From NCBI RefSeq assembly GCF_001995215.1, contig NZ_MUXN01000016.1, positions 62,001-126,000 on the forward strand: a stretch of DNA of 64,000 bases, read 5' to 3'. This DNA is from Amycolatopsis azurea DSM 43854 (GTDB taxonomy: Bacteria; Actinomycetota; Actinomycetes; Mycobacteriales; Pseudonocardiaceae). The position numbers and the translations under genes were made by a program. This document shows positions 23,727-32,474 of the stretch, one piece after another. The number at the start of each line of letters is the position of its first letter. Within the stretch, counting starts at the first letter, position 1. Below the pieces are notes generated by a model. It did no database searches, was not told the DNA's origin, and saw only the letters and a program-made list of their open reading frames with translations.

Positions 23727-25481
23727 ATGTCGGAAACGGTTGAACGCGGTCGAGGCGAGCTTGGCGCGCCTCCTGCGGCGAAGGACAGCACCGCCCGGCC
23801 GCTGCGTGCCTGGCAGCGGCGAGCGCTGACGAAGTACCTGACGAAGAAACCGCAGGACTTCCTGGCCGTCGCGACGCCGGGCGCGGGCAAGACGGTGTTC
23901 GGTCTCCGGATCGCCGCCGAGCTGCTGAGCGACCGGACCATCGAGAAGATCACCATCGTCGCGCCGACGGAGCACCTGAAGCACCAGTGGGCCGCCTCGG
24001 CGGCGGCCGCGGGCATCGCGATCGACTCGAACTTCCGCAACGGCGCCGGTGCCACCTCGCGCGACTACCAAGGTGTCGCGGTGACCTACGCGCAGGTCGC
24101 GGCGCATCCGACGCTGCACCGCGTACGCACCGAGAACCGCAAGACGCTGGTCATCCTCGACGAGATCCACCACGGCGGTGACGCGAAGTCCTGGGGCGAC
24201 GCGGTCCGCGAGGCGTTCACGCCCGCCGTCCGCCGTCTCGCGCTGACCGGGACGCCGTTCCGCAGCGACGACTCGCAGATCCCGTTCGTCACCTACGAGC
24301 CCGACGGTTCGGGCTTCCAGCGCAGCAAGGCCGACCATTCGTACGGCTACGCCGACGCGCTCGCCGACGGCGTGGTCCGGCCCGTCGTCTTCCTCGCCTA
24401 CTCCGGTGAGGCCTCCTGGCGCACGAGCGCGGGGGAGGAGTTCACCGCGCGGCTCGGCGAGCCGCTGACCGCCGAGCAGAACGCGCGGGCCTGGCGCACC
24501 GCGCTCGACCCGGCGGGCGAGTGGATCCCTTCGGTGCTTCAGGCGGCGGACACGCGTCTCGCGCAGCTTCGCGCCAACGGCATCCCGGACGCCGGCGGCC
24601 TGGTGATCGCCACCGACCAGGAGTCCGCGCGCGCCTACGCCAAGATCCTGGAGCGCCTCTCCGGCCAGAACCCGACGGTCGTCCTCTCCGACGACCCCAA
24701 GGCGTCCGGGCGGATCAAGGAGTTCTCGGATTCGACCGACCGCTGGCTGGTCGCGGTCCGGATGGTGTCCGAGGGCGTCGACGTCCCGCGCCTGGCCGTC
24801 GGCGTCTACGCCACGAGCGCCTCGACCCCGCTGTTCTTCGCGCAGGCCATCGGCCGGTACGTGCGTTCGCGCAAACCCGGCGAGACGGCCTCGGTCTTCC
24901 TGCCGAGCGTGCCGGTGCTGCTGGAACTGGCCAGTGAGCTGGAGGCGCAGCGCGACCACGTCCTCGGCAAGCCGCATCGCGAGAAGGACGGCTGGGACGA
25001 CGAACTCCTCGCCCAGGCCAACCGCACCGAGGACGAGCCGGGCGAGGAGGAGAAGGCGTTCACCTCGCTGGGTGCCTCCGCCGAGCTCGACCAGGTCATC
25101 TACGACGGCAACTCCTTCGGCACCGCGGTGTTCTCCGGTTCCGACGAGGAGCAGGAGTACCTCGGCCTGCCGGGGTTGCTCGAACCGGACCAGGTCCGCG
25201 CCCTGCTGCGGAAGCGGCAGGAGGAGCAGCTCTCCGACGAGAAGCGGCGCAAGCCCAAGGCCGAGGAGGCGGCGCCGGTCGCGCGCCCGCAGTCGGTCAG
25301 CGAGCGGCTCGGCGCCCTGCGCAAGGAGCTCAACGCGCTGGTGGGCGTGATCCATCACCGCACCAGGAAGCCGCACGGCGCGATCCACAACGAACTGCGC
25401 CGGGTCTGTGGCGGCCCGCCGACCGCGATGGCGTCGGTGGAACAGCTCGAAGAGCGGATCGTCACCCTGCGTTCCTGGTAG
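23727..25481 (+). CDS. SF2 DEAD/DEAH-box helicase (XPB/RapA-like)
   Basis: A 584-residue ATP-dependent helicase. Walker A ATPGAGKT is at 49-56, motif II DEIHH at 145-149, motif III LTGTPF near 171, and helicase C motifs VRMVSEGVDVPRLAVGVYAT and AQAIGRYVRS follow. The last 130 residues are an acidic/basic linker and a compact domain ending in a helical HHRTRKPHGAIHNELRR module shared by actinobacterial members. It probably translocates on double-stranded nucleic acid. ATG 23727 follows GAAGGAGGTGGGG. The 264-base divergent gap from the BrkB-like gene should contain both promoters; I see no clear operator there. Confidence 0.87.
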   Translation: MSETVERGRGELGAPPAAKDSTARPLRAWQRRALTKYLTKKPQDFLAVATPGAGKTVFGLRIAAELLSDRTIEKITIVAPTEHLKHQWAASAAAAGIAIDSNFRNGAGATSRDYQGVAVTYAQVAAHPTLHRVRTENRKTLVILDEIHHGGDAKSWGDAVREAFTPAVRRLALTGTPFRSDDSQIPFVTYEPDGSGFQRSKADHSYGYADALADGVVRPVVFLAYSGEASWRTSAGEEFTARLGEPLTAEQNARAWRTALDPAGEWIPSVLQAADTRLAQLRANGIPDAGGLVIATDQESARAYAKILERLSGQNPTVVLSDDPKASGRIKEFSDSTDRWLVAVRMVSEGVDVPRLAVGVYATSASTPLFFAQAIGRYVRSRKPGETASVFLPSVPVLLELASELEAQRDHVLGKPHREKDGWDDELLAQANRTEDEPGEEEKAFTSLGASAELDQVIYDGNSFGTAVFSGSDEEQEYLGLPGLLEPDQVRALLRKRQEEQLSDEKRRKPKAEEAAPVARPQSVSERLGALRKELNALVGVIHHRTRKPHGAIHNELRRVCGGPPTAMASVEQLEERIVTLRSW

Positions 25482-25503
25482 CCGCCCCGGCTCCCCCGTG
25501 ACC

Positions 25504-25564
25504 CAAGTACATGAAGGCCCCCTTCGTTGCGTCTAGCGCAAGGAAGGGGGCCTTCATGTACTTG
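25504..25564. terminator. 61-bp palindrome after the helicase gene
   Basis: 28-base arms (25504-25531 and 25537-25564) pair with one mismatch across a 5-base loop, TCTAG. The stem carries the AAGGCCCCCTT-type core seen in other 3' palindromes here. It isolates the helicase transcript from the sugar ABC operon. Confidence 0.6.
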
Positions 25565-25730
25565 CAGGTGACAGGTCCGAGAGCCCAAAGCGGTCACGCT
25601 GAGTGAGTGGTGGCGGTCACACCGTCAGCGGACCTAGACTTCGTACGTCTTGCTACGGCCACGTTGCCAAACCGTGTCCATTTGATGAGGCTTAATCGAT
25701 TCAGCCGTCTTCCGCGAAACCCGTTCGGCG

Positions 25731-25757
25731 GCATATGTTGTCGCCCACAACATATGC
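25731..25757. promoter_or_regulatory. Perfect dyad upstream of xylF
   Basis: GCATATGTTGT (25731-25741) and ACAACATATGC (25747-25757) are perfect 11-base arms with a 5-base spacer, in an unusually A/T-rich patch. The dyad ends 61 bases before the xylF start. Its size and symmetry fit a dimeric repressor, most simply the ROK protein encoded at the end of the same operon. Confidence 0.6.
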
Positions 25758-25818
25758 GCGATGGTGCGACCGGTCCGCCTGGATCGCCGCCCGCGAGCAA
25801 GATCCGGAAGGAACGAGG

Positions 25819-26955
25819 ATGCGCAGCAGAACCCTTACCCTCCTCGCCGCGACGGTGGGCGCCGGCCTGGTGCTCTCCGCCTGCGGCGCCAACACCGCCG
25901 ACTCGGGCAACAGCGGCAACTCCTCGCAGTCCGCGCCCGCCCCGGGTGGTGCCGCCGCCGGTGGCAAGGTCGGTGTCATCCTGCCGGAGACCGCCACCTC
26001 CGCGCGCTGGGAGTCCTTCGACAAGCCGTTCCTGACCAAGGCGCTCAAGGACGCGGGCTTCGACGCCGACGTCCAGAACGCCCAGGGCGACGTCCAGAAG
26101 TTCACCACGCTGGCCGACGGCATGATCGCGCAGAACGTCAAGGTCCTGATCATCGCCGCCATCAACGGCGAGGTCGGCGCGGCGGTCGCCCGCAAGGCGC
26201 AGGCCGCGGGCATCCCGACGATCGACTACGACCGCCTGAACCTCGGCGGCAGCTCCGACTACTACGTCTCGTTCGACAACGAGAAGGTCGGCCAGCTCCA
26301 GGGCCAGGGCCTCGCGGACGCGCTGAAGGACAAGAAGGGCGCCGAGGTCGTCATGATCGAGGGTGCCCCGACCGACAACAACGCGACGCTGTTCGCGAAC
26401 GGCCAGAAGTCCGTCCTGCAGCCGAAGTTCGCCAGCAACGACCTGAAGCTCGTGCGCGAGCAGGCGATCGACAACTGGGACAACCAGAAGGGCGGTCAGA
26501 CCTTCGAGCAGATCCTGACCGACAACAAGGGCAAGGTCGACGGCGTCGTCGCCGCGAACGACGGTCTCGCCGGCGCGGTCATCACCGTGCTGAAGAAGAA
26601 CGGTCTCAACGGCAAGGTCCCGGTCACCGGCCAGGACGCCACCGCGGACGGCCTCATGGCGATCCTGCGCGGCGACCAGTACATGACGGTCTTCAAGCCG
26701 ATCAAGGAAGAGGCCGAGGCCGCGGCGAAGCTGGCCGTCCTGCTGGCCAAGGGCGACAAGGCGGGCGCCGACGCGCTGGCCACCGGCAAGGCGAAGGACC
26801 CGAAGGGCAACCGCGAGGTCAAGTCCGTGCTCCTCGAGCCGAAGCTGACCACCAAGGACGGCGTCAAGGAGGTCGTGACGCAGGGCTACGTCAAGGCGGC
26901 CGAGATCTGCGGCGGCGACCTGGCCGCGGCGTGCACGCAGCTCGGTATCTCCTGA
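25819..26955 (+). CDS. xylF: Xylose-type ABC transporter, substrate-binding lipoprotein
   Basis: A 378-residue sugar-binding protein (PBP fold I). The signal peptide ends LVLSAC with lipidated Cys22, then a Ser/Gly/Pro linker and the binding domain starting VGVILPETATSARWESFD. The segments IPTIDYDRLNLGGSSDYYVSFDN and IEGAPTDNNA match XylF-type D-xylose receptors. ATG 25819 has GGAAGGA about 8 bases upstream. It heads an operon with ATPase, permease and ROK regulator. Xylose is the best guess; related pentoses are possible. Confidence 0.87.
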   Translation: MRSRTLTLLAATVGAGLVLSACGANTADSGNSGNSSQSAPAPGGAAAGGKVGVILPETATSARWESFDKPFLTKALKDAGFDADVQNAQGDVQKFTTLADGMIAQNVKVLIIAAINGEVGAAVARKAQAAGIPTIDYDRLNLGGSSDYYVSFDNEKVGQLQGQGLADALKDKKGAEVVMIEGAPTDNNATLFANGQKSVLQPKFASNDLKLVREQAIDNWDNQKGGQTFEQILTDNKGKVDGVVAANDGLAGAVITVLKKNGLNGKVPVTGQDATADGLMAILRGDQYMTVFKPIKEEAEAAAKLAVLLAKGDKAGADALATGKAKDPKGNREVKSVLLEPKLTTKDGVKEVVTQGYVKAAEICGGDLAAACTQLGIS

Positions 26956-27034
26956 CCCGTCAACCCCAGACCACCGGGCCGGGGCGCACTCGGACACAGC
27001 GCGCCCCGGCCCGGTATCCAGCCGGGAGAACCCC

Positions 27035-27808
27035 ATGAGTGAACCCATCCTCGAACTGAAGCAGCTGAACAAGAGCTTCGGGCCGGTCCACGTCCTCCAC
27101 GACGTGGACTTCAACGTGCGGGCCGGTGAGGTCACCGCGCTGGTCGGCGACAACGGTGCCGGCAAGTCCACTTTGGTCAAGTCGATCGCCGGCATCCACG
27201 GCTACGACTCGGGAACCGTGACGTTCCAGGGCAAGCAGGTGAACATCCACGGTCCGCGCGACGCCGCGGACCTGGGGATCGAGGTCGTCTACCAGGACCT
27301 CGCCCTCGCCGAGAACCTCGACATCGTGCAGAACATGTTCCTCGGCCGGGAACGTGGCAGCAAATGGCTGCTCGACGAGGCCAGCATGGAGAAGGCGGCC
27401 CGCGAGACGCTCGCGTCGCTTTCGGTCCGCACCGTGAAGTCCGTCCGTACGCCCGTTTCGGCGCTCTCGGGTGGGCAGCGGCAGACCGTCGCGATCGCCA
27501 AATCCGTGCTGTGGGACTCGAAGGTGGTCCTGCTCGACGAACCGACCGCCGCGCTCGGCGTCGCGCAGACCCGTCAGGTGCTCGACCTCGTCCGCCGCCT
27601 CGCGGAACAGGGCCTCGGTGTGGTGCTGATCAGCCACAACATGGCCGACGTCTTCGAGGTCGCCGACCGGATCGCGGTGCTCTACCTCGGCCGTCTCGTC
27701 GCCGAGGTGCACACCAAGGACGTCACCCACGGCCAGGTCGTGGAACTGATCACCGCCGGCCGCTCCGGCGACCTCGGCCTTGCCCGCCCCGAAGCCGCCG
27801 TCCTCTAG
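27035..27808 (+). CDS. xylG: Xylose-type ABC transporter ATPase (single NBD)
   Basis: A 257-residue ATPase. Walker A GDNGAGKST at 38-46, signature LSGGQ at 144-148, Walker B VVLLDE at 164-169 and His201 are all present. Unlike E. coli XylG or RbsA, which carry two nucleotide-binding domains, this is half-size, so two copies must pair, as in many actinobacterial sugar importers of this class. It lies between the binding protein (79-base gap) and permease (24-base gap) and acts on the cytoplasmic face. Confidence 0.87.
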   Translation: MSEPILELKQLNKSFGPVHVLHDVDFNVRAGEVTALVGDNGAGKSTLVKSIAGIHGYDSGTVTFQGKQVNIHGPRDAADLGIEVVYQDLALAENLDIVQNMFLGRERGSKWLLDEASMEKAARETLASLSVRTVKSVRTPVSALSGGQRQTVAIAKSVLWDSKVVLLDEPTAALGVAQTRQVLDLVRRLAEQGLGVVLISHNMADVFEVADRIAVLYLGRLVAEVHTKDVTHGQVVELITAGRSGDLGLARPEAAVL

Positions 27809-27831
27809 TACGAGGCGAGAAAGAACCGGAA

Positions 27832-29292
27832 ATGACTGAGACACCTGCAAAGCCCGCCTCGCCGGAGGGGGGCAAGTCGGCGGCCGCCGCGCTCAACCCG
27901 TCGGCGGCCATCACGGACTTCGGCATCGACACGACATCGATGTCAACGCGCGAGGCCGTCGGTGACTACTTCTCCCGGCTCAAGGCGGGACAGCTGGGTT
28001 CGCTCCCGGCCCTGCTCGGCCTGCTCGTGCTGGTGATCGTGTTCGCCTCGCTGTCGGACACCTTCCTGACGATGAACAACATCGCGAACCTGATGGCGCA
28101 GGGCGCCGGCAAGGCGATCATCGCGATGGGCATCGTGTTCGTGCTGCTGCTCGGCGAGATCGACCTGTCCGCGGGCACCGCGTCCGGGGTCACCGCGGCC
28201 GTGCTCGCCATGCATTACGTGCGCAACGGAAACCTGTTGGGCGGTATGGGGAACGGCGTGTTCATCACGTTCCTCGTGGTGCTCGCGATCGCCGGTCTGC
28301 TCGGGGTGATCCTGCGGATCTGGGCGGGCGTCGGCTTCGCCGTGCTCGCCATCGCGCTCGTGCTCTCGGGAACCGCGGCCAACCCGTGGATCGAGATCCT
28401 GCTCGCGATCAGCGTCGGTGGCGCGATCGGTGTCCTCACCGGCTTCCTCGTCTCCAAGATCGGCATGCCGTCGTTCGTCGTGACGCTGGCGCTCTTCCTC
28501 GCCTGGCAAGGCGTCATCCTCCAGTTCATCGGTGAGGGCGGCACGCTCGGCATCAGCACCTCGGACGTGCTGTTCAAGGTCGCCAACGGCAATCTGTCCA
28601 CCTTGGGCAGCTGGATCCTCTTCCTGGTCTTCGCGGGCGGTTTCGCCGCGGTGTCACTGGGCCAGCACTTCTCGCGGCTCAAGCGCGGGCTGGTCACCCA
28701 GCCGACGCCGATGGTGCTGTTCAAGGTCGGCGCGATCGGCGTGGTCGCCGCGATCGCGACGTACCTGCTGACGCTGAACCGGGCGCCCAACCCGAACATC
28801 GTGATCTCGGGCGTCCCGTACGTCGTGCCGATCGTGCTCACGCTGCTGGTGCTCGGCACCTACGTGCTCAACCGCACGCAGTACGGCCGCCACATCTACG
28901 CTGTCGGCGGCAACCGCGAGGCGGCCCGCCGCGCCGGTATCAACGTCGAGAAGATCCGCGCTTCGGTGTTCGTCATCTGCTCGGCGGTGGCGGCGGTCGG
29001 CGCGATCGTCTACTCGTCGAAGGTCGGTTCGGTCGACCCGCAGGCCGGTGGCCTCAACACGCTGCTGTTCGCGGTCGGTGCCGCCGTCATCGGTGGTACG
29101 TCGCTGTTCGGCGGCAAGGGCCGGGTCGTCGACGCGGTCATCGGTGGTCTCGTGCTCGCGGTCGTCGAGAACGCGCTGGGCCTGCTCAAGCAGTCGGCGG
29201 CGGTGGTCAACATCGTCACCGGGCTCGTGCTGCTGCTGGCGGCCACGGTGGACGCGCTGTCCCGGCGCCGCGCGGCTGCGTCGCCGCGCTGA
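27832..29292 (+). CDS. xylH: Xylose-type ABC transporter permease
   Basis: A 486-residue polytopic permease with a long polar N-terminus (about 60 residues) and roughly 11-14 hydrophobic segments. LLGEIDLSAGTASGVTAA and VGGNREAARRAGINVEKIR are signature segments of XylH/RbsC-type permeases. The extra length over RbsC (about 320 aa) is typical of XylH-like members. I start at ATG 27832; the open frame further upstream is inside the ATPase gene. It forms the pore with xylG. Confidence 0.87.
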   Translation: MTETPAKPASPEGGKSAAAALNPSAAITDFGIDTTSMSTREAVGDYFSRLKAGQLGSLPALLGLLVLVIVFASLSDTFLTMNNIANLMAQGAGKAIIAMGIVFVLLLGEIDLSAGTASGVTAAVLAMHYVRNGNLLGGMGNGVFITFLVVLAIAGLLGVILRIWAGVGFAVLAIALVLSGTAANPWIEILLAISVGGAIGVLTGFLVSKIGMPSFVVTLALFLAWQGVILQFIGEGGTLGISTSDVLFKVANGNLSTLGSWILFLVFAGGFAAVSLGQHFSRLKRGLVTQPTPMVLFKVGAIGVVAAIATYLLTLNRAPNPNIVISGVPYVVPIVLTLLVLGTYVLNRTQYGRHIYAVGGNREAARRAGINVEKIRASVFVICSAVAAVGAIVYSSKVGSVDPQAGGLNTLLFAVGAAVIGGTSLFGGKGRVVDAVIGGLVLAVVENALGLLKQSAAVVNIVTGLVLLLAATVDALSRRRAAASPR

Positions 29293-29303
29293 GTCCGCAT
29301 GGA

Positions 29304-30485
29304 ATGATGAAGTCCGTGACCAGCACACCCGTTGCACGACCAGACGAGGTGCGCAGGCACAACCGCACGACCCTGCTCCGGTTGCTGCACGTCAGCGGCC
29401 CGAGCACCAGGGCGACCCTGGCCACCGAGCTCGGGCTCAACCGCAGCACCATCAAGACCCTCGTCGACGGCCTCGCGGAAGCGGGTGTCGTCGAGGAGCG
29501 GGTCCCCAGGCCGGGGCGAGGGGCGGGCCGCCCCTCGCTCCTGGTCCTGCCGCAGCCGCACGCGGCGGTGGTGCTCGCGGTCGATCTCCAGGTCGAACAC
29601 GTGGCGATCGCGCTGGTCGGGTTCGGTGGCCAGATCCTCGGGCGCAACAGCTGGAACCTCCGCGGCCGGATGCGGGAGGCCGACGAGGTGATCACGCACG
29701 TGATCGAGTCGACCACCGTGCTGGCGGGCGACCTCGGCGTGCAGCCGATCGCCGCGGGGGTGTCCGTGCCCGGCGTCGTCCGCCGGACGGACGGGCACGT
29801 CCACGAGGCGCCCAACCTGCGCTGGACCGACGTGGCGCTCGGGGAACGGCTCGGCGGTGTGCTGCGCATACCCATCCTGGTCGGCAATGACGCCGAACTC
29901 GGGGCCATCGCCGAACACCTGCGCGGTGCCGCGCGGGGCTCGTCCGACGCCGTGTACGTCTCCGCGGACGTCGGTGTCGGGGGAGGGATCATCGCGGACG
30001 GTTCGTCGCTGCGCGGTGGCGCCGGCTACGTCGGCGAGATCGGGCACATGGCGATCCGGCCGGGTGGCCGCCCCTGCTACTGCGGATCCAGCGGCTGCTG
30101 GGAGACCGAGGTCGGCGAAGCGGCCCTGTGCCGCGCGCTCGACCTGCCCGAGGACACCCCGCGCGGGGCGATCCTGTTCGAACTGCGCGAACTGGGCCGT
30201 GACCCGCACGCGGCCGAGGAACGGCTCTCGGAGTTCGCGGAATGGCTGACGCTGGGCCTGGTGAACGTGGTCAACCTGCTCGGCCCGCAGCTGGTCGTGC
30301 TGGGTGACCTGCTCACCGTGCTGCCCGATTCGGTCGTGAAGTCGGTGGCGGCCGAGGTCCGGCGGCGGAGCCTGGTCAGCCGTGCCGTGGGCGGGACTCA
30401 GATCGTGAGTTCGGCGCTCGGCGCGGACGTGAAACTACTGGGCGCGGCCGAGGCGGCTTTCGAGATGATCCTGGACACCGTCTAG
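29304..30485 (+). CDS. ROK-family transcriptional regulator
   Basis: A 393-residue ROK protein with an N-terminal winged helix (RRHNRTTLLRLLHVSGPSTRATLATELGLNRSTIKTL, residues about 13-55) and a sugar-kinase-like domain. The zinc motif GHMAIRPGGRPCYCGSSGCWE has the His and three Cys of ROK regulators. It sits 11 bases after xylH and most likely represses or activates xylFGH in response to the sugar, perhaps through the dyad at 25731-25757. Alternative starts at 29307 and 29316 change only the first residues. Its TAG overlaps the TetR stop in the shared tetranucleotide CTAG. Confidence 0.85.
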   Translation: MMKSVTSTPVARPDEVRRHNRTTLLRLLHVSGPSTRATLATELGLNRSTIKTLVDGLAEAGVVEERVPRPGRGAGRPSLLVLPQPHAAVVLAVDLQVEHVAIALVGFGGQILGRNSWNLRGRMREADEVITHVIESTTVLAGDLGVQPIAAGVSVPGVVRRTDGHVHEAPNLRWTDVALGERLGGVLRIPILVGNDAELGAIAEHLRGAARGSSDAVYVSADVGVGGGIIADGSSLRGGAGYVGEIGHMAIRPGGRPCYCGSSGCWETEVGEAALCRALDLPEDTPRGAILFELRELGRDPHAAEERLSEFAEWLTLGLVNVVNLLGPQLVVLGDLLTVLPDSVVKSVAAEVRRRSLVSRAVGGTQIVSSALGADVKLLGAAEAAFEMILDTV

Positions 30486-31081
30486 GTCTTCACGAGACCC
30501 GAGAGCAAGGCCACCAGGGCGGCGAGGGACTTCTCCTTCGCCGCTTCGGGGTCTTCGGCGTGCGCGATCATCAGCGCCGCCTCCGCGCAGGCACTCAGCA
30601 CCAGTTGCGCCAGCTCCGGGATCGGCGCGTCGATCAGCCGCCCTTCCGTGGCGACGCCTTCCAGGAACTCCGTGATCAGGCCCAGCCCATAGCGGTTCTC
30701 CAGCTCGCGCCATGCGGGCCAGCCGAGGACGGAGATGGCGTCGGTGAGCGAGATCCGCACCACCTCGGGCCGCAGGCACACGTCCAGGAAATGGCTCAGC
30801 GCGCCGATGGCCGCCGCCCACGGATCGTCCACCGACTGCCCGAACGCCTTGAGTTCCTCGGTGATCTCCGTTTCGATCTGCTCGATCACGGCGCGGAACA
30901 GGCCCTGTTTGTCCCCGAAGTGGTGGTACAGCGCACCGCGGGTGACACCCGCCGCCCGGACGATCTCGTCGGCGGGCACGGCGGCGTAACCCGGGTCGGC
31001 GAACAGCTTCCGAGCCGCCGTGATCAACGCGGTCTGCGTCGACTGCGATCGTTCGGTCTGGCTACGTCGTGGCGTGGGCAC
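30482..31081 (-). CDS. TetR-family transcriptional regulator
   Basis: A 199-residue TetR repressor. The DNA-binding domain spans about residues 13-60 (TALITAARKLFADPGYAAVPADEIVRAAGV, GALYHHFGDKQGLF), with helices ending in the usual YxHF. The C-terminal ligand domain is helical and Ala/Leu-rich. It overlaps the preceding hydrolase gene by 20 bases and is second in that operon. A TetR-like operator lies directly upstream of the hydrolase, so autoregulation of the pair is likely. Confidence 0.88.
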   Translation of the reverse strand: MPTPRRSQTERSQSTQTALITAARKLFADPGYAAVPADEIVRAAGVTRGALYHHFGDKQGLFRAVIEQIETEITEELKAFGQSVDDPWAAAIGALSHFLDVCLRPEVVRISLTDAISVLGWPAWRELENRYGLGLITEFLEGVATEGRLIDAPIPELAQLVLSACAEAALMIAHAEDPEAAKEKSLAALVALLSGLVKT

Positions 31082-31925
31082 GCATGAATTCCACCACCAG
31101 GTCGCTCAGCCGCTCCGGCTGGTCCTCCGGCACGAAGGTGTACGAGTCCTCGATCGTCTTCAGTTCGGCGTTGGGCAGCACGCCCGCGAGTTTGCGGCCC
31201 AGCCACAGCGGGAAGTGCCGGTCCTCGGGCGCCCAGACCAGCAGCACCGGCTTCTCGAACGCGGGGAGCCGCTCGACCGCGGTCAGCGTGTAGCGCTTGT
31301 CGACGCTCGCCATGAACCGGCGAAGGTCGTCGCGGATCTCCCGGCTCCGCCTGCTGGGCAGCAGGTAGGCGTCCAGGACGTGGTCCGGGACCGGCCGTTT
31401 GGTCAGCCAGAGGAAGTCCGTCGTCTTCAGCAGCCATCGCCAGCGCAACGCCTGGACCACCGTCCGGGTGCCGCCGGGGAGCCGCGCCAGCGGGCCCAGC
31501 GCCGAGAACGCCGGCGGCAGGAAGTACTCGCAGCAGTCCGACGGCGTCAGCACGACCCGGCCCACCCGGTCCGGGGACGTGGTCATGAGCAGCTGGGTGA
31601 GCGCGCCGCCGGTGTCGTTCGCGACCACGGTGACGTCGGTCAGGTCCAGTGCTTCGAGGAACCGCGCGATCAGCGCGGCGACCCCCGGCGGCGTCAGGTC
31701 GGCATGGGGGACCGGGATCTCGTGCGAGCCCAGGGGCCAGTCCGGGGTCAGACAGCGGAATCCGGCGTCGGCGATCGCGGGGGCCACCTTGCGCCAGAGC
31801 AGACCGTTGGTCAGCAGTCCGTGCACGAAGACCACGGGAGGGCCTTCGCCGCGGTCGCGATAGCGGATGCGGGCGCCGCCGAGATCCACCTCGTGCGTCT
31901 CGCCCAGGAGGTCGCTGGTCGTCAT
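31062..31925 (-). CDS. Alpha/beta-hydrolase with Asp nucleophile elbow
   Basis: A 287-residue alpha/beta-hydrolase. The oxyanion segment VFVHG is at 32-36. The nucleophile elbow reads VVANDTGG with Asp104 where esterases have Ser, which is the pattern of haloalkane dehalogenases and epoxide hydrolases. The acid residue is plausible in WAPEDRHFPL. The usual catalytic His near the C-terminus is not seen: the expected position reads DSYTFVPEDQP. Either the His lies elsewhere or the enzyme uses another mechanism. ATG 31925 is leaderless or nearly so, right next to the operator. Confidence 0.82.
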   Translation of the reverse strand: MTTSDLLGETHEVDLGGARIRYRDRGEGPPVVFVHGLLTNGLLWRKVAPAIADAGFRCLTPDWPLGSHEIPVPHADLTPPGVAALIARFLEALDLTDVTVVANDTGGALTQLLMTTSPDRVGRVVLTPSDCCEYFLPPAFSALGPLARLPGGTRTVVQALRWRWLLKTTDFLWLTKRPVPDHVLDAYLLPSRRSREIRDDLRRFMASVDKRYTLTAVERLPAFEKPVLLVWAPEDRHFPLWLGRKLAGVLPNAELKTIEDSYTFVPEDQPERLSDLVVEFMRAHATT

Positions 31926-31932
31926 GCAACTA

Positions 31933-31953
31933 ACATACATTCTGTCTGTATGT
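31933..31953. promoter_or_regulatory. TetR-type operator upstream of the hydrolase-tetR operon
   Basis: ACATACA-N7-TGTATGT is a perfect dyad centred 18 bases upstream of the hydrolase start, overlapping the expected -10 region of the minus-strand promoter. It closely resembles the E. coli AcrR operator (TACATACA...TGTATGTA), which fits the adjacent TetR-family gene. Confidence 0.65.
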
Positions 31954-31963
31954 ATTTCTAGGC

Positions 31964-32009
31964 AAAAAACAGGGCGGCCGGCTCTCTCCCTGGGGAGTAG
32001 CCGGCCGCC
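31964..32009 (-). terminator. Rho-independent terminator of the zinc-ribbon gene
   Basis: GGCGGCCGGCT (31973-31983) and AGCCGGCCGCC (31999-32009) make a perfect 11-bp GC-rich stem. On the minus strand it is followed by TGTTTTTTGCC, a proper T-tract, which is rare in this window. Confidence 0.8.
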
Positions 32010-32030
32010 GGGTGGTCGTGGACTGGTGGA

Positions 32031-32210
32031 CTACCGCTGAATGTCCGCGGACATTTCTTTGAGCTTCGTTTCGTGTGCGCGGGCGTGGTGACCACAGAAG
32101 AGCAACTCGCCACCGGTGCTGAGAATGGCTCGAACCTGGGCCGCAGCTCCACACCGGTCGCATCGGTCGGCAGCGGTCAGTTCGGGGCGGGTGAGCGTCG
32201 GTGAAGTCAT
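32031..32210 (-). CDS. DUF7455-like zinc-ribbon miniprotein
   Basis: A 59-residue protein with CDRCGAAAQVRA and FCGHHARAHE, a CxxC...CxHH arrangement that should bind one zinc. Similar miniproteins, often lying near sigma-factor genes, are conserved across actinobacteria and annotated as DUF7455. ATG 32210 has GGAGG upstream; the leader also contains a perfect 7-bp hairpin at 32230-32249. Role unknown. Confidence 0.75.
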   Translation of the reverse strand: MTSPTLTRPELTAADRCDRCGAAAQVRAILSTGGELLFCGHHARAHETKLKEMSADIQR

Positions 32211-32474
32211 TGGAGTCTCCCTCCGTCCCGGCACCGGTCGCCCGGTGCCATCGATCCAGCTACGACCACTTCGGCACTGATACCGGAAACGTTCGTTCCC
32301 GGCCCCGCCGTGTTCGTGCTTCCACTCTTCCAGACGTTTGGCGGCCCGCAAGTGTTCCCGTGCGGGTGTCTCATTTGTCACTGGTAATTACCTCGGATGT
32401 CGTAGCGTAATCACGCAACGTAGGAGAAGACTCCCCGCCGGATCGGCTTTTCCCACGTCAGGCACCATGCGGGA

